The notes below the pieces were generated by a model. The model had not been told where the DNA came from. It saw nothing but the letters and a program-made list of their open reading frames with translations, and did not search any database. This document shows, piece by piece, positions 7,840 through 13,468 of a stretch of 20,143 bases of DNA. The position numbers and the translations under genes were made by a program. Source of the stretch: Thermoproteota archaeon (GTDB taxonomy: Archaea; Thermoproteota; Thermoprotei_A; Sulfolobales; Desulfurococcaceae). The stretch lies in NCBI GenBank assembly GCA_013154205.1, contig JAADCY010000052.1, forward strand, positions 1 through 20,143. The letters run 5' to 3'. The first letter of the stretch is position 1; each line of letters begins with the position of its first letter.

Positions 7840-8145
7840 ATGACTGTGGAGAACATAACTGAACAGAAGGTAGCGTCTTATCTTAAGACGCTCCTCGGAG
7901 GTTGTAACCTCCGAATAAAAGACCCCTCGGGGAACGTAATAGTGGACAGCATAGCCGTAACGGCCAACCTTAGCGGAACTACACTTCTCTTGCACGGTGA
8001 AACTACGCTCTCGCAGTCGGCAGTACCGGCTACTATTGAGCTCTATGACAGCTCTGGAAACGTCTATCTAACGACTACTGGAAGCTCACAGACCGCACCA
8101 GCTGGTTCGAAAGTTATCATTGACTGGTCAATCAACGTCTACTGA
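7840..8145 (+). CDS. Small beta-sandwich virion-like protein, 101 aa
   Basis: Not recognised by family. After an N-terminal helix (EQKVASYLKTLLGG) the rest is beta-rich and Ser/Thr-rich, with repeated 'DPSGNVIVDSI' and 'DSSGNVYLTT' hairpins and a final strand KVIIDWSINVY. This resembles small capsid-decoration or fibre-tip proteins. The single Cys is at about residue 22. The start ATG 7840 has GAGGTGAT upstream. Base composition is higher in GC and C-ending codons than the neighbours, often a sign of high expression. Its stop codon overlaps the GAGGTG site of the following small ORF. Confidence 0.8.
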   Translation: MTVENITEQKVASYLKTLLGGCNLRIKDPSGNVIVDSIAVTANLSGTTLLLHGETTLSQSAVPATIELYDSSGNVYLTTTGSSQTAPAGSKVIIDWSINVY

Positions 8146-8155
8146 GGTGTTAACA

Positions 8156-8269
8156 ATGCACCTCTCTAAAAACTTTATAAAAGTGCTCAGAAAGATTGTA
8201 ACGGAGCTTAGAGGTGGAAAAGATGAGCACGGTAAAAATGATTCTAAGGTGGATACGTCGGATTATTAG
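8156..8269 (+). CDS. Possible 37-aa basic small protein
   Basis: ATG 8156 is preceded by GAGGTG (8144-8149), overlapping the previous stop, with a normal 6-base spacing. The product is a basic helix (HLSKNFIKVLRKIVTEL) followed by a charged tail. It overlaps the next gene by 47 bp in another frame. It could be a real leader or coupling peptide, or simply non-coding sequence. Confidence 0.4.
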   Translation: MHLSKNFIKVLRKIVTELRGGKDEHGKNDSKVDTSDY

Positions 8270-8807
8270 CTTCAGAAAAATACGCTGGCCTTTCATCGAG
8301 GGGTATCTAACGGACATTGTCGAAGTATTCCATGAAGCCAGAAACCTCTACTTTGAGGACGTTTTACCCAAGCTAACTACAAAAATGAGTTATGATGAAG
8401 TAGATAAGATTCTTCAGTCAGAGATTCCAGCTAACGTTGAAGTGGGCGCTTTACTAATGGATGACAGTTATTACATCCCATCCAAGGCACTATTTGAGGC
8501 AGTAGACAGAACGGGAGTACAGAAGTTCTTAGAATACAGAAAAGACGTTTTCGACTGTGATGATTTTGCATGGGCGTTCAAGGCGTATGCATCGGAAGCT
8601 TTCTTACTTAATAGCGTTGGTTTTGTCGTAGGAAAAGTCAGAATGCCAAATGGAGAAGAGGGACTGCACGCATGGAATATTGCTCTTGTCGAAGAGCACG
8701 GTAAGACCGTGGTTTATACAGTAGAGCCTCAGACGGACGTATATTCTAAAGGACTCTTTACGACCATTGACGGATGGGAGTATCAGCCAATGCTAATCAT
8801 CATGTAG
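8223..8807 (+). CDS. Transglutaminase-like Cys-His protein, 194 aa
   Basis: Residues 111-117 read DCDDFAW, and residues 149-152 read HAWN, with an acidic residue at E168 (VEPQTD). Cys112-His149-Asn152/Glu168 fits the order of papain-fold transglutaminase-like cysteine proteases and the similar viral proteins with a 'DCDDFA...HAWN' signature. The substrate is unknown; peptide cleavage, cross-linking or a structural role after loss of activity are all possible. The N-terminus is a basic amphipathic helix (MILRWIRRIISFRK) that may touch membranes or nucleic acid. ATG 8223 has GAGGTGG five bases upstream; GTG 8214 lies inside that site and is rejected as the start. It lies between putative virion genes, so a role in assembly, entry or release is inferred. 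Confidence 0.7.
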   Translation: MSTVKMILRWIRRIISFRKIRWPFIEGYLTDIVEVFHEARNLYFEDVLPKLTTKMSYDEVDKILQSEIPANVEVGALLMDDSYYIPSKALFEAVDRTGVQKFLEYRKDVFDCDDFAWAFKAYASEAFLLNSVGFVVGKVRMPNGEEGLHAWNIALVEEHGKTVVYTVEPQTDVYSKGLFTTIDGWEYQPMLIIM

Positions 8808-8815
8808 TGGTGACA

Positions 8816-9055
8816 ATGGCAAGGCTATACGTCTTTGATGATAGTCGTAGCGTTTTTCATTTTTTATATGCTGTTCTGGTTTACCTTCCCTCGGCTAAAC
8901 ATCCGTATGTGTCTCTAATAGGTACTTTGTTATTCCTGCTCTACGAAGTGCCGGAGAAGGAGAACCCAATTTCTACCCTTGGAGATTTAGAGGAGTTTAT
9001 TATAGGTGCTTTGATTGGATTGGTTTTTTCAGTTCATACTTATATGTTTTTGTGA
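8816..9055 (+). CDS. Small integral membrane protein, 79 aa
   Basis: There are two to three hydrophobic segments, at about residues 12-25, 31-44 and 61-78, with a charged loop (YEVPEKENPISTLGDLEE) between the last two. Function not recognised. ATG 8816 lies just after the previous stop, with GTGGTGA upstream; an in-frame start at 8774 overlaps the previous gene and is not favoured. The 3' end overlaps the left arm of dispersed repeat copy 5. It could be an envelope or holin-like protein. Confidence 0.7.
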   Translation: MARLYVFDDSRSVFHFLYAVLVYLPSAKHPYVSLIGTLLFLLYEVPEKENPISTLGDLEEFIIGALIGLVFSVHTYMFL

Positions 9056-9105
9056 AATGTTACATTGTAAGCTGATGTACCGTTTTATAAAAATATATGA
9101 ATATC
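9041..9105. repeat. Dispersed quasi-palindromic repeat, copy 5
   Basis: Half-sites GTTAC (9059-9063) and GTACC (9077-9081) with a 13-bp spacer. The left arm (TATATGTTTTTGTGAAAT) overlaps the end of the preceding gene. The right arm is GTTTTATAAAAATATATG. Confidence 0.85.
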
Positions 9106-9120
9106 ATTAGACAGAAATAG

Positions 9121-9137
9121 CCGGTACCCTATACTGG
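9121..9137. promoter_or_regulatory. 17-bp palindrome CCnGTA-N5-TACnGG, copy B (candidate operator)
   Basis: CCGGTACCCTATACTGG has 6-bp near-palindromic arms and the reverse-complement centre of the copy at 251-267. Its right edge is only about 7 bp from the TATA element of the putative capsid operon, well placed to affect TBP/TFB or polymerase. Confidence 0.6.
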
Positions 9138-9139
9138 CG

Positions 9140-9153
9140 AAAACTATTTAAGT
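9140..9153 (+). promoter_or_regulatory. Promoter of the putative capsid operon
   Basis: GAAAACTATTTAAGT combines a purine-rich BRE with a TATA element (9144-9152). The expected transcript start near 9173 leaves a leader of about 30 nt with GGAGGT at 9191-9196. Confidence 0.6.
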
Positions 9154-9202
9154 AAAAGGGGCCTATTACATAGTGCATATGACCAAATAGGAGGTAGATA
9201 CA

Positions 9203-9613
9203 ATGGCACGGAGAAGTAGGGAGTTTGGCGGTACCTCAATCATGAGGTACCAGGCTAAGGTTGGAAAGATGATGAAAGCGGTTTCAGGGAATGACGCCGA
9301 CGCTCAGAACTTGACTGCCATGGCGGCATACAATTTTGCCATTGGTCAGGGTGGCTACCACGTCATAAGGAAGAACGTTAGCATGTTTCTTGACAGGAAC
9401 AAAGTTCCACGGCCTGCAAGGCTACCATTCTACGCAATGACTCAGTACGTCTACAGGATGATTACAAAAGAGCACATACCAAGGTCAGAGCTTGTGAACC
9501 AGAAGGAAGAGATTCTTAGTAAGTACTTCGAGCAGGGAACGAGGTTCTATGACCTTGCAAGCACGATTCTTGACGGAATGCTCGGGGAAGGAAAGCTCGG
9601 AGGTACTGTCTGA
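9203..9613 (+). CDS. Putative major capsid protein 1 (Adnaviria-like helical MCP), 136 aa
   Basis: A short basic N-terminal arm (MARRSREFGGTS) is followed by IMRY and then a mostly helical body. In my by-eye comparison with remembered rudivirus coat proteins (about 134 aa, basic arm, 'RY' motif, central 'AQGN' region, 'GPSRA' turn, C-terminal helix), this protein has matching landmarks: MRY (14-16), AIGQGGYH (47-54), PRPARLPFY (69-77) and a final helix ASTILDGML. In known filamentous archaeal viruses the basic arm and helices wrap A-form DNA. It is followed 15 bp later by a paralogue, as in viruses with two coat proteins. GC-richer codons and strong ribosome sites fit high expression. The homology is inferred, not computed. 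Confidence 0.65.
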   Translation: MARRSREFGGTSIMRYQAKVGKMMKAVSGNDADAQNLTAMAAYNFAIGQGGYHVIRKNVSMFLDRNKVPRPARLPFYAMTQYVYRMITKEHIPRSELVNQKEEILSKYFEQGTRFYDLASTILDGMLGEGKLGGTV

Positions 9614-9628
9614 CAGGAGGGGTAAAAA

Positions 9629-10024
9629 ATGGCAAAGAGGAGAACTAAGGAAACGACCATAATGAGGTACGAGCAGAAAGCCTACGCAATAGCTAAGGGA
9701 ATTGGTCTTAACGACGAGCTTGCCCAGCGGAAGGCTGAGGCTCAAACCAATGCGTGGGCAAAGGGACGCTCAGCGTACGGTGAGCTTTCAAAGTACCTCA
9801 GGGAGAGACTCGTCCTTGAAAGCGACATAAAGACAACTTTCTATGGGTCAATAATTAGCTTGGCTAACTTTATCTACAAAGAGGTTTCTGTTAGAAAGAC
9901 CATGGACTTCGATAAGGCTTGGGAGGTTGCCATGGCAAAGTGGAAACTGGACGAGTATCTCACCAGTGAGCAGGTCGAGTTCGTCAAGTCAATTCTCAAC
10001 GAGTACATCGCTCCAACTTATTGA
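9629..10024 (+). CDS. Putative major capsid protein 2 (paralogue), 131 aa
   Basis: It shares the layout of the preceding protein: basic arm MAKRRTKETT, then IMRY, an Ala-rich helix, a Gly turn (AKGRSAYGEL at about 48-57), a helix with SIISLANFIYKEV, and a C-terminal helix SEQVEFVKSILNEYI. Pairwise identity is low outside 'IMRY', so the duplication is old, as for the MCP1/MCP2 heterodimer of lipothrixvirus-like viruses. ATG 9629 has AGGAGGGG at 9615-9622. A strong hairpin follows the stop (10066-10084). The most likely role is to form, with its paralogue, the repeating unit of a helical nucleocapsid. Confidence 0.62.
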   Translation: MAKRRTKETTIMRYEQKAYAIAKGIGLNDELAQRKAEAQTNAWAKGRSAYGELSKYLRERLVLESDIKTTFYGSIISLANFIYKEVSVRKTMDFDKAWEVAMAKWKLDEYLTSEQVEFVKSILNEYIAPTY

Positions 10025-10065
10025 GTGATGCAGGGGGCACTACACCACCGCCGGGGCCGCACCAT

Positions 10066-10090
10066 GGGGGCCTTTACGGCCCCCTCTGTT
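10066..10090 (+). terminator. GC-rich hairpin after the capsid genes
   Basis: GGGGGCC (10066-10072), loop TTTAC and GGCCCCC (10078-10084) form a perfect 7-bp stem followed by TCTGTTTATG. Because the next gene starts only 30 bp later with no clear TATA box, the hairpin may be a partial terminator or mRNA stabiliser that sets a high capsid-to-downstream ratio. Confidence 0.65.
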
Positions 10091-10113
10091 TATGTGATTT
10101 AGGGGGGGATTGG

Positions 10114-10389
10114 ATGACTCAAACTAAGGTTAGTCCTCGTGTCAGGTTAGCACTTAACAAAACAATAGCTGACCTTAGGAGTTTTGGAATTCAGCAACCA
10201 GTGGCTGACATTGGTAAGGATGGAAAGTCTGCGTACATTGCTATCGATTTAGAAGACCTCGGAAGGGCAATAGAGAAAAAGCTAAGACGTAGATTAGCTA
10301 AGGAGCTTCCAAGAGGGGTGGTACTTATCGTGACAGTAGAAGATGGTATCATGGGAATTAAACTCAAAGAGGGGAGGAGGAAGGCTTAA
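10114..10389 (+). CDS. Small basic alpha/beta protein, 91 aa
   Basis: Not recognised. An N-terminal helix (VRLALNKTIADLRSFGI), a strand pair (PVADIGKDGKSAYIAID), a basic helix (RAIEKKLRRRLAKEL) and a terminal beta hairpin (GVVLIVTVEDGIMGIKL) can be seen. ATG 10114 is preceded by GGGGGGGAT. The same frame is open back to 10021, but that stretch encodes the terminator hairpin and a Pro/Gly/His-rich peptide with no ribosome site, so the long form is rejected. The stop overlaps the next ATG (TAATG), showing translational coupling. Its position after the capsid genes suggests a virion or assembly protein. Confidence 0.7.
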   Translation: MTQTKVSPRVRLALNKTIADLRSFGIQQPVADIGKDGKSAYIAIDLEDLGRAIEKKLRRRLAKELPRGVVLIVTVEDGIMGIKLKEGRRKA

Positions 10390-10907
10390 TGGCCTATTCT
10401 CCCAAATCTTATACTTTTAAAGATGTACTGTGGGCTCTTAAAACGATTGATAAGTACTCTAAATTTAAGGAAGCGATAGATGGTATAGTCAAACAGTTAG
10501 CAGTTAAGGGCGTTAGACTTAGTGATGCCGACCTACAAAACCCAACTACACTACTTCCTCTTTTCACCGAGGCTAAACGAATGGGTATTGATATCGACCT
10601 TAGCGATATTGAGAGTGTGGTTAATGATATTGGTACACTGTCGTTTGATGACGTATCAAAAGCATTACAAATACTCAGTGCATACAATAACATGAACAAT
10701 AGGGTTGACAGTACATTTAGACAGATAGTTAGGAGAGGCGGCATGAGCATGGAGCAGATGACAATGTTTGCTCAGATGTTTGGGTTTAGTTTTGGAGGTA
10801 GTGCACAATCAATTAGTAGTGATACCGAGGTAGATATGGAAGTTGACCCGGAGGACTATGAAGAGCTAAGTGAGTTCATTCGGAGTCTCAAAAATAGGAA
10901 CAAATGA
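10389..10907 (+). CDS. Helical protein with acidic C-terminus, 172 aa
   Basis: Not recognised. Largely alpha-helical (FKDVLWALKTIDKYSKFKEA, FDDVSKALQILSAYNN), with a Met/Phe/Gly-rich stretch at about residues 118-136 (MSMEQMTMFAQMFGFSFGG) and an acidic tail before a basic end (SLKNRNK). No membrane segment. ATG 10389 overlaps the previous stop; AGGAGG lies at the end of the previous gene. It ends the capsid transcription unit just before repeat copy 6. Confidence 0.78.
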   Translation: MAYSPKSYTFKDVLWALKTIDKYSKFKEAIDGIVKQLAVKGVRLSDADLQNPTTLLPLFTEAKRMGIDIDLSDIESVVNDIGTLSFDDVSKALQILSAYNNMNNRVDSTFRQIVRRGGMSMEQMTMFAQMFGFSFGGSAQSISSDTEVDMEVDPEDYEELSEFIRSLKNRNK

Positions 10908-10977
10908 TACTTATATGTTTTTACAAAAAGTGGCATTTTAGCTATATGTAACTTTTTAAAGAAACATATGTAGGTGA
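10907..10977. repeat. Dispersed quasi-palindromic repeat, copy 6
   Basis: GATACTTATATGTTTTTACA arm, degenerate half-site GTGGC (10930-10934), spacer ATTTTAGCTATAT, GTAAC (10948-10952), TTTTTAAAGAAA, then CATATGTAGGTG. Confidence 0.8.
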
Positions 10978-11029
10978 CTCACCTTTTTTATGTGTTGCAT
11001 ATGATTACATACAGCCTACTTATTAGTTC

Positions 11030-11047
11030 GTAACTCTTTTATAATAG
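11030..11047 (+). promoter_or_regulatory. Promoter for the twin hydrophobic protein genes
   Basis: The TATA element TTTTATAATAG (11037-11047) lies about 30 bp before the expected transcript start (near 11067), and GGAGGTGAT follows at 11072-11081. The combination looks strong. Confidence 0.65.
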
Positions 11048-11087
11048 CCTGGATTAATGTTATATGAAAACTCGGAGGTGATGAAAA

Positions 11088-11294
11088 ATGGCGACTGATG
11101 TTAGTTCCAGCATTGGGAGCCTGCTTGAGCAGGTGATACAGGCCTTTGTGGCCATAGTTGACGGTTTTGTCAAGGTGCTGGAGGACAACGCACAGGCTAT
11201 AGCCGAGCTTAGCATAGTTGGTGGCCTGATTGTTGGAGCGACCAAGGTCTTTGGTAGGTCCATCAGCGGCCTGAAGGGTGTTATTGGGTTCTGA
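11088..11294 (+). CDS. Twin hydrophobic small protein A, 68 aa (candidate envelope/coat protein)
   Basis: Two hydrophobic helices occur at about residues 8-30 (IGSLLEQVIQAFVAIVDGFV) and 37-58 (AIAELSIVGGLIVGATKVFG), joined by an acidic turn (EDNAQ) and followed by a basic Ser/Gly tail. The product is a near duplicate of the next gene. It has a strong promoter and a near-perfect ribosome site (GGAGGTGATG). Duplicated short two-helix hydrophobic proteins are typical of coat proteins of spindle-shaped archaeal viruses and of envelope proteins in filamentous ones. Given the better capsid candidates at 9203-10024, I favour an envelope or virion-membrane protein. Other options are a pore or holin. 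Confidence 0.75.
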   Translation: MATDVSSSIGSLLEQVIQAFVAIVDGFVKVLEDNAQAIAELSIVGGLIVGATKVFGRSISGLKGVIGF

Positions 11295-11318
11295 TAAAAA
11301 AAAAGGAGGTGATGAAAA

Positions 11319-11537
11319 ATGGCTACGTCGGATTATCAGAGCACTACGGGAGCTATCGGACAGCTCCTTACCCAGGTTGTACAGGCCTTTGTGGCCATAG
11401 TTGACGGCTTTGTCACCGTCCTTGAGAACAACGCACAGGCTATAGCTGAGCTGTCTATCGTCGGAGCTCTGCTCTACGGGGCGACCAAGGTCTTTGGTAG
11501 GTCCATCAGCGGCCTGAAGAGCATTGTCGGATTCTGA
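11319..11537 (+). CDS. Twin hydrophobic small protein B, 72 aa
   Basis: Paralogue of the 11088 product. The first 18 or so residues differ (MATSDYQSTTGAIGQLLTQV). From there on the proteins share long identical blocks (QAFVAIVDGFV, NAQAIAELSIVG, GATKVFGRSISGLK). The DNA is also almost identical over those blocks, including synonymous sites, which points to recent duplication or gene conversion. The ribosome site AAGGAGGTGATGAAAA is copied as well. A pyrimidine tract (11538-11558) downstream may end transcription. Likely made in large, matched amounts with copy A and perhaps forming a heteromer with it. Confidence 0.75.
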   Translation: MATSDYQSTTGAIGQLLTQVVQAFVAIVDGFVTVLENNAQAIAELSIVGALLYGATKVFGRSISGLKSIVGF

Positions 11538-11560
11538 CCTCCTTTTCCCCCCCCTTTTAA
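11538..11560 (+). terminator. Pyrimidine-tract terminator candidate
   Basis: A run of CCTCCTTTTC, eight C and TTTT directly follows the stop of the 11319 gene. Archaeal termination often uses T-rich tracts. The interruption by C lowers confidence. Confidence 0.4.
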
Positions 11561-11581
11561 CTTTATTGGAGGCAAGGAGGA

Positions 11582-11785
11582 ATGGAGACAGTGAATCCAG
11601 ATGAAATACGAACATTATTAACTGATGACCAGACATACAAAACGTGGGTCATAGAAAGATTAGTATCAATAGAAAAGAGGTTAGACAACATAGACAGTAG
11701 AAACGAACTGTATATCAAGCTATTATCGATAGTGCTAACTGCTCTTCTTGGAATCCTCGGACTGTTGGTTGCCCATGTCATGTGA
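11582..11785 (+). CDS. Coiled-coil plus C-terminal membrane anchor protein, 67 aa (holin-like layout)
   Basis: Residues 15-43 form a charged coiled coil (YKTWVIERLVSIEKRLDNID), followed by one membrane segment at 45-65 (IKLLSIVLTALLGILGLLVA). This layout is like XhlA-type haemolysin/holin accessory proteins of phages, but it is also common in small tail-anchored proteins, so function is uncertain. ATG 11582 has AAGGAGG at 11574-11580, with little spacing. It is the last plus-strand gene before the convergent minus-strand operon. Confidence 0.72.
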   Translation: METVNPDEIRTLLTDDQTYKTWVIERLVSIEKRLDNIDSRNELYIKLLSIVLTALLGILGLLVAHVM

Positions 11786-11787
11786 TA

Positions 11788-11853
11788 TGCATACGTTTCT
11801 TTAAAAAGTTGCATAAAATTAAAGTGTAACATTTCGACAGTTTATTTGAATAG
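11788..11853. repeat. Dispersed quasi-palindromic repeat, copy 7 (between convergent operons)
   Basis: ATGCATACGTTTCTTTAAAAA arm, GTTGC (11808-11812), 13-bp spacer, GTAAC (11826-11830), ATTTCGACAG. It overlaps the 3' end of the 11842 gene. Unlike the other copies, it lies between gene ends and not upstream of a start. Confidence 0.75.
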
Positions 11854-11979
11854 GAAAGGGTACCACTTTTTGAGCTCTTTAATCTCATCCTCGCTTAGGT
11901 CGTCCCACGTAGTTATACCAGCCTTCAATCTTTTGAAGATTCCTCTAACCTTTGCAGGTGGCCTTTTTCGCTTATGCAT
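11842..11979 (-). CDS. Basic 45-aa small protein
   Basis: A short gene with a clear ribosome site (AAAAGGTGATG, five bases before ATG 11979). The product begins MHKRKRPPAKVRGIFKRLKA and ends in an amphipathic segment with acidic residues followed by KKWYPFLFK. The basic first half suggests nucleic-acid binding. It is the last gene of the leftward replication operon, separated from the 12030 gene by about 50 bp that include a T-run in the direction of transcription. Function unknown. Confidence 0.65.
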   Translation of the reverse strand: MHKRKRPPAKVRGIFKRLKAGITTWDDLSEDEIKELKKWYPFLFK

Positions 11980-12016
11980 ACACATCACCTTTTACCATAC
12001 GACACACCCTGTTTAA

Positions 12017-12028
12017 TTAAAAAAAAAC
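12017..12028 (-). terminator. T-run behind the 12030 gene
   Basis: Nine consecutive A on the plus strand (12019-12027) read as T9 just after the stop codon on the minus strand, a typical archaeal terminator signal. Confidence 0.45.
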
Positions 12029-12029
12029 C

Positions 12030-12479
12030 TTAATCGTCTATCAAAAGCTCCATCTGTTCTTCATATCCATTTATTATTGCCTCGGCGATAGTGTCGGATA
12101 GTTCTGTTCTTTCCTCCTTGCTATCATTTGCCAATGCTTTTTTTTCCATGAACAGAACATTCCAATCTGGACTAACTTTGCCATTGTGTTTCTTATCATG
12201 TAGTATTCTTCTAAGATTAAACATCTCTCTCTTCCAATCGGACTTTAGTAACAACTGCAATGCCACAATTAGTTCCGGGGTAACGTCGAAGTTTGTTAAA
12301 GTGTCTATGTAAATATGAAATCCATGTTTAGTCTCTCGAACTTTAATAGCTTCGGGTGATATACAAAGAAATGCATCAATCAAAGCAAGCCTACGTCCAA
12401 TTTCCCACCCAACGACTTTTAAATACTGGACTCCAAGATTGTCCTTGTCTATAAAATCAATATCCAGTTTTAGTTTCAT
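12030..12479 (-). CDS. Protein with primase-like HGFHIY motif, 149 aa
   Basis: Residues about 47-58 read VRETKHGFHIYI, followed by an acidic/basic helix LLKSDWKREMFNLRRI (about 77-92). The order R-x-T-K-x-G-x-H-x-Y ... S-D-x-x-R-x-x-x-x-x-x-R recalls the 'sGxH' and 'D-x-x-R' elements of archaeo-eukaryotic primase/PrimPol-like proteins. The protein is much shorter than a full PrimPol and the first catalytic DxD motif is not clear, so it may be a relic or another nucleic-acid binding fold. The C-terminal third is acidic and helical. ATG overlaps the previous stop (ATGA) in a replication operon. Function is tentative. Confidence 0.75.
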   Translation of the reverse strand: MKLKLDIDFIDKDNLGVQYLKVVGWEIGRRLALIDAFLCISPEAIKVRETKHGFHIYIDTLTNFDVTPELIVALQLLLKSDWKREMFNLRRILHDKKHNGKVSPDWNVLFMEKKALANDSKEERTELSDTIAEAIINGYEEQMELLIDD

Positions 12480-13468
12480 CCTACCACCTCCTTACCGAAT
12501 CCACGGTTAATTATTTTTCTGTATGTTGTCACGAGTTTATCTATAACCTTGCTCGAATTGTTCTCAATAAAGTCTTCTAATTTTTGAGTCCAGTACAAGT
12601 ACGGCGAGGGTTCCACTTCTATAACATTTGAACGTCTGAATGAGACGTTTAGTAGTTCTGTATTGTACTCAATCACTTTTGTGTCAGTGATAGGTGCTGT
12701 GATTACGTTTCCAGTAGTCATAGTGCACCCTTCAGGCTCTAAACGCTCATAGCCTCCCTCTAAATCCTCGAACTCAACTGCTATTGGCATGTGATATTCC
12801 TCTGTCATGAACTCCCTTATCAGGTCTGTAATTATGTCATGGTACGCTTTAGCCATCTTTTCTTGGAATTCGTCAGCACTCTCAAATGTTTTACCGAACT
12901 GCTGTTCTGTATGCGTTTCTTTAACAGGTACGTTGTATGAGATAACGTCTTTGATTATGTAGGGTATCCTAACCGTTGTATCTTTTAGCTTATCTTGTAT
13001 TTTCTGCAACATTTGAGCGTATTTAGCATATTCAGGAAACTGTTCAGGGAACCAATAGCCTAAATCGACCTTTAACCACTCCACAATCGTCCGCCTTGAC
13101 AATTTACGTCCGCACATGCCTTTGACAATCCTAACAAGCTCGGCTGGCTTTATTTTTCTGAATTCCATCTTTGCTTTTAGTCCGCACGCTTCTATCGTCA
13201 AGGCCCATGCTGGTTCATACCTTTCCTCTTCAATCTCGACAGTGCGATTGTACTCGTAATAATGGTCAGTGCAGACAAGTTCATGGGGCAAATATGATGT
13301 AAAAGAAACATCAATCTCAATTCTAAAGTCATGAGGCTTATTTCTCCGTTGTTCAGATGTTTTGTATTGCGACCGCCACACTGCCGTGTAAGTTACAGGT
13401 ATCCAAGATACATTACTGTCTTCTCTAACCACTACAATAGGCAAATTATCTAAATTAACTACCATCAT
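12476..13468 (-). CDS. Unknown protein of the replication operon, 330 aa
   Basis: Not recognised. Mixed alpha/beta, with aromatic-rich N-terminal strands (SWIPVTYTAVWRSQY), a basic stretch (CGRKLSRRTIVEWLKVDLGY) and helical regions toward the C-terminus (AYHDIITDLIREFMTEEYH). There are four cysteines without clear zinc spacing, and no Walker, HUH or polymerase motif that I can see. ATG 13468 overlaps the ATPase stop codon by 4 bp, and GGGGTGATGA provides the ribosome site. Tight coupling to the AAA+ ATPase suggests that the two act together, e.g. as an initiator or loader; this is inference. Confidence 0.8.
   Translation of the reverse strand: MMVVNLDNLPIVVVREDSNVSWIPVTYTAVWRSQYKTSEQRRNKPHDFRIEIDVSFTSYLPHELVCTDHYYEYNRTVEIEEERYEPAWALTIEACGLKAKMEFRKIKPAELVRIVKGMCGRKLSRRTIVEWLKVDLGYWFPEQFPEYAKYAQMLQKIQDKLKDTTVRIPYIIKDVISYNVPVKETHTEQQFGKTFESADEFQEKMAKAYHDIITDLIREFMTEEYHMPIAVEFEDLEGGYERLEPEGCTMTTGNVITAPITDTKVIEYNTELLNVSFRRSNVIEVEPSPYLYWTQKLEDFIENNSSKVIDKLVTTYRKIINRGFGKEVVG

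Noticed and set aside
10021..10113. N-terminal extension of the 91-aa protein from 10021
   Set aside because: It encodes a Pro/Gly/His-rich peptide across the GC-rich hairpin and has no ribosome site; ATG 10114 has one.
11016..11636. 206-aa minus-strand open frame across the twin hydrophobic genes
   Set aside because: It is antisense to two genes with strong promoter and ribosome sites; its internal repetition only mirrors their duplication.
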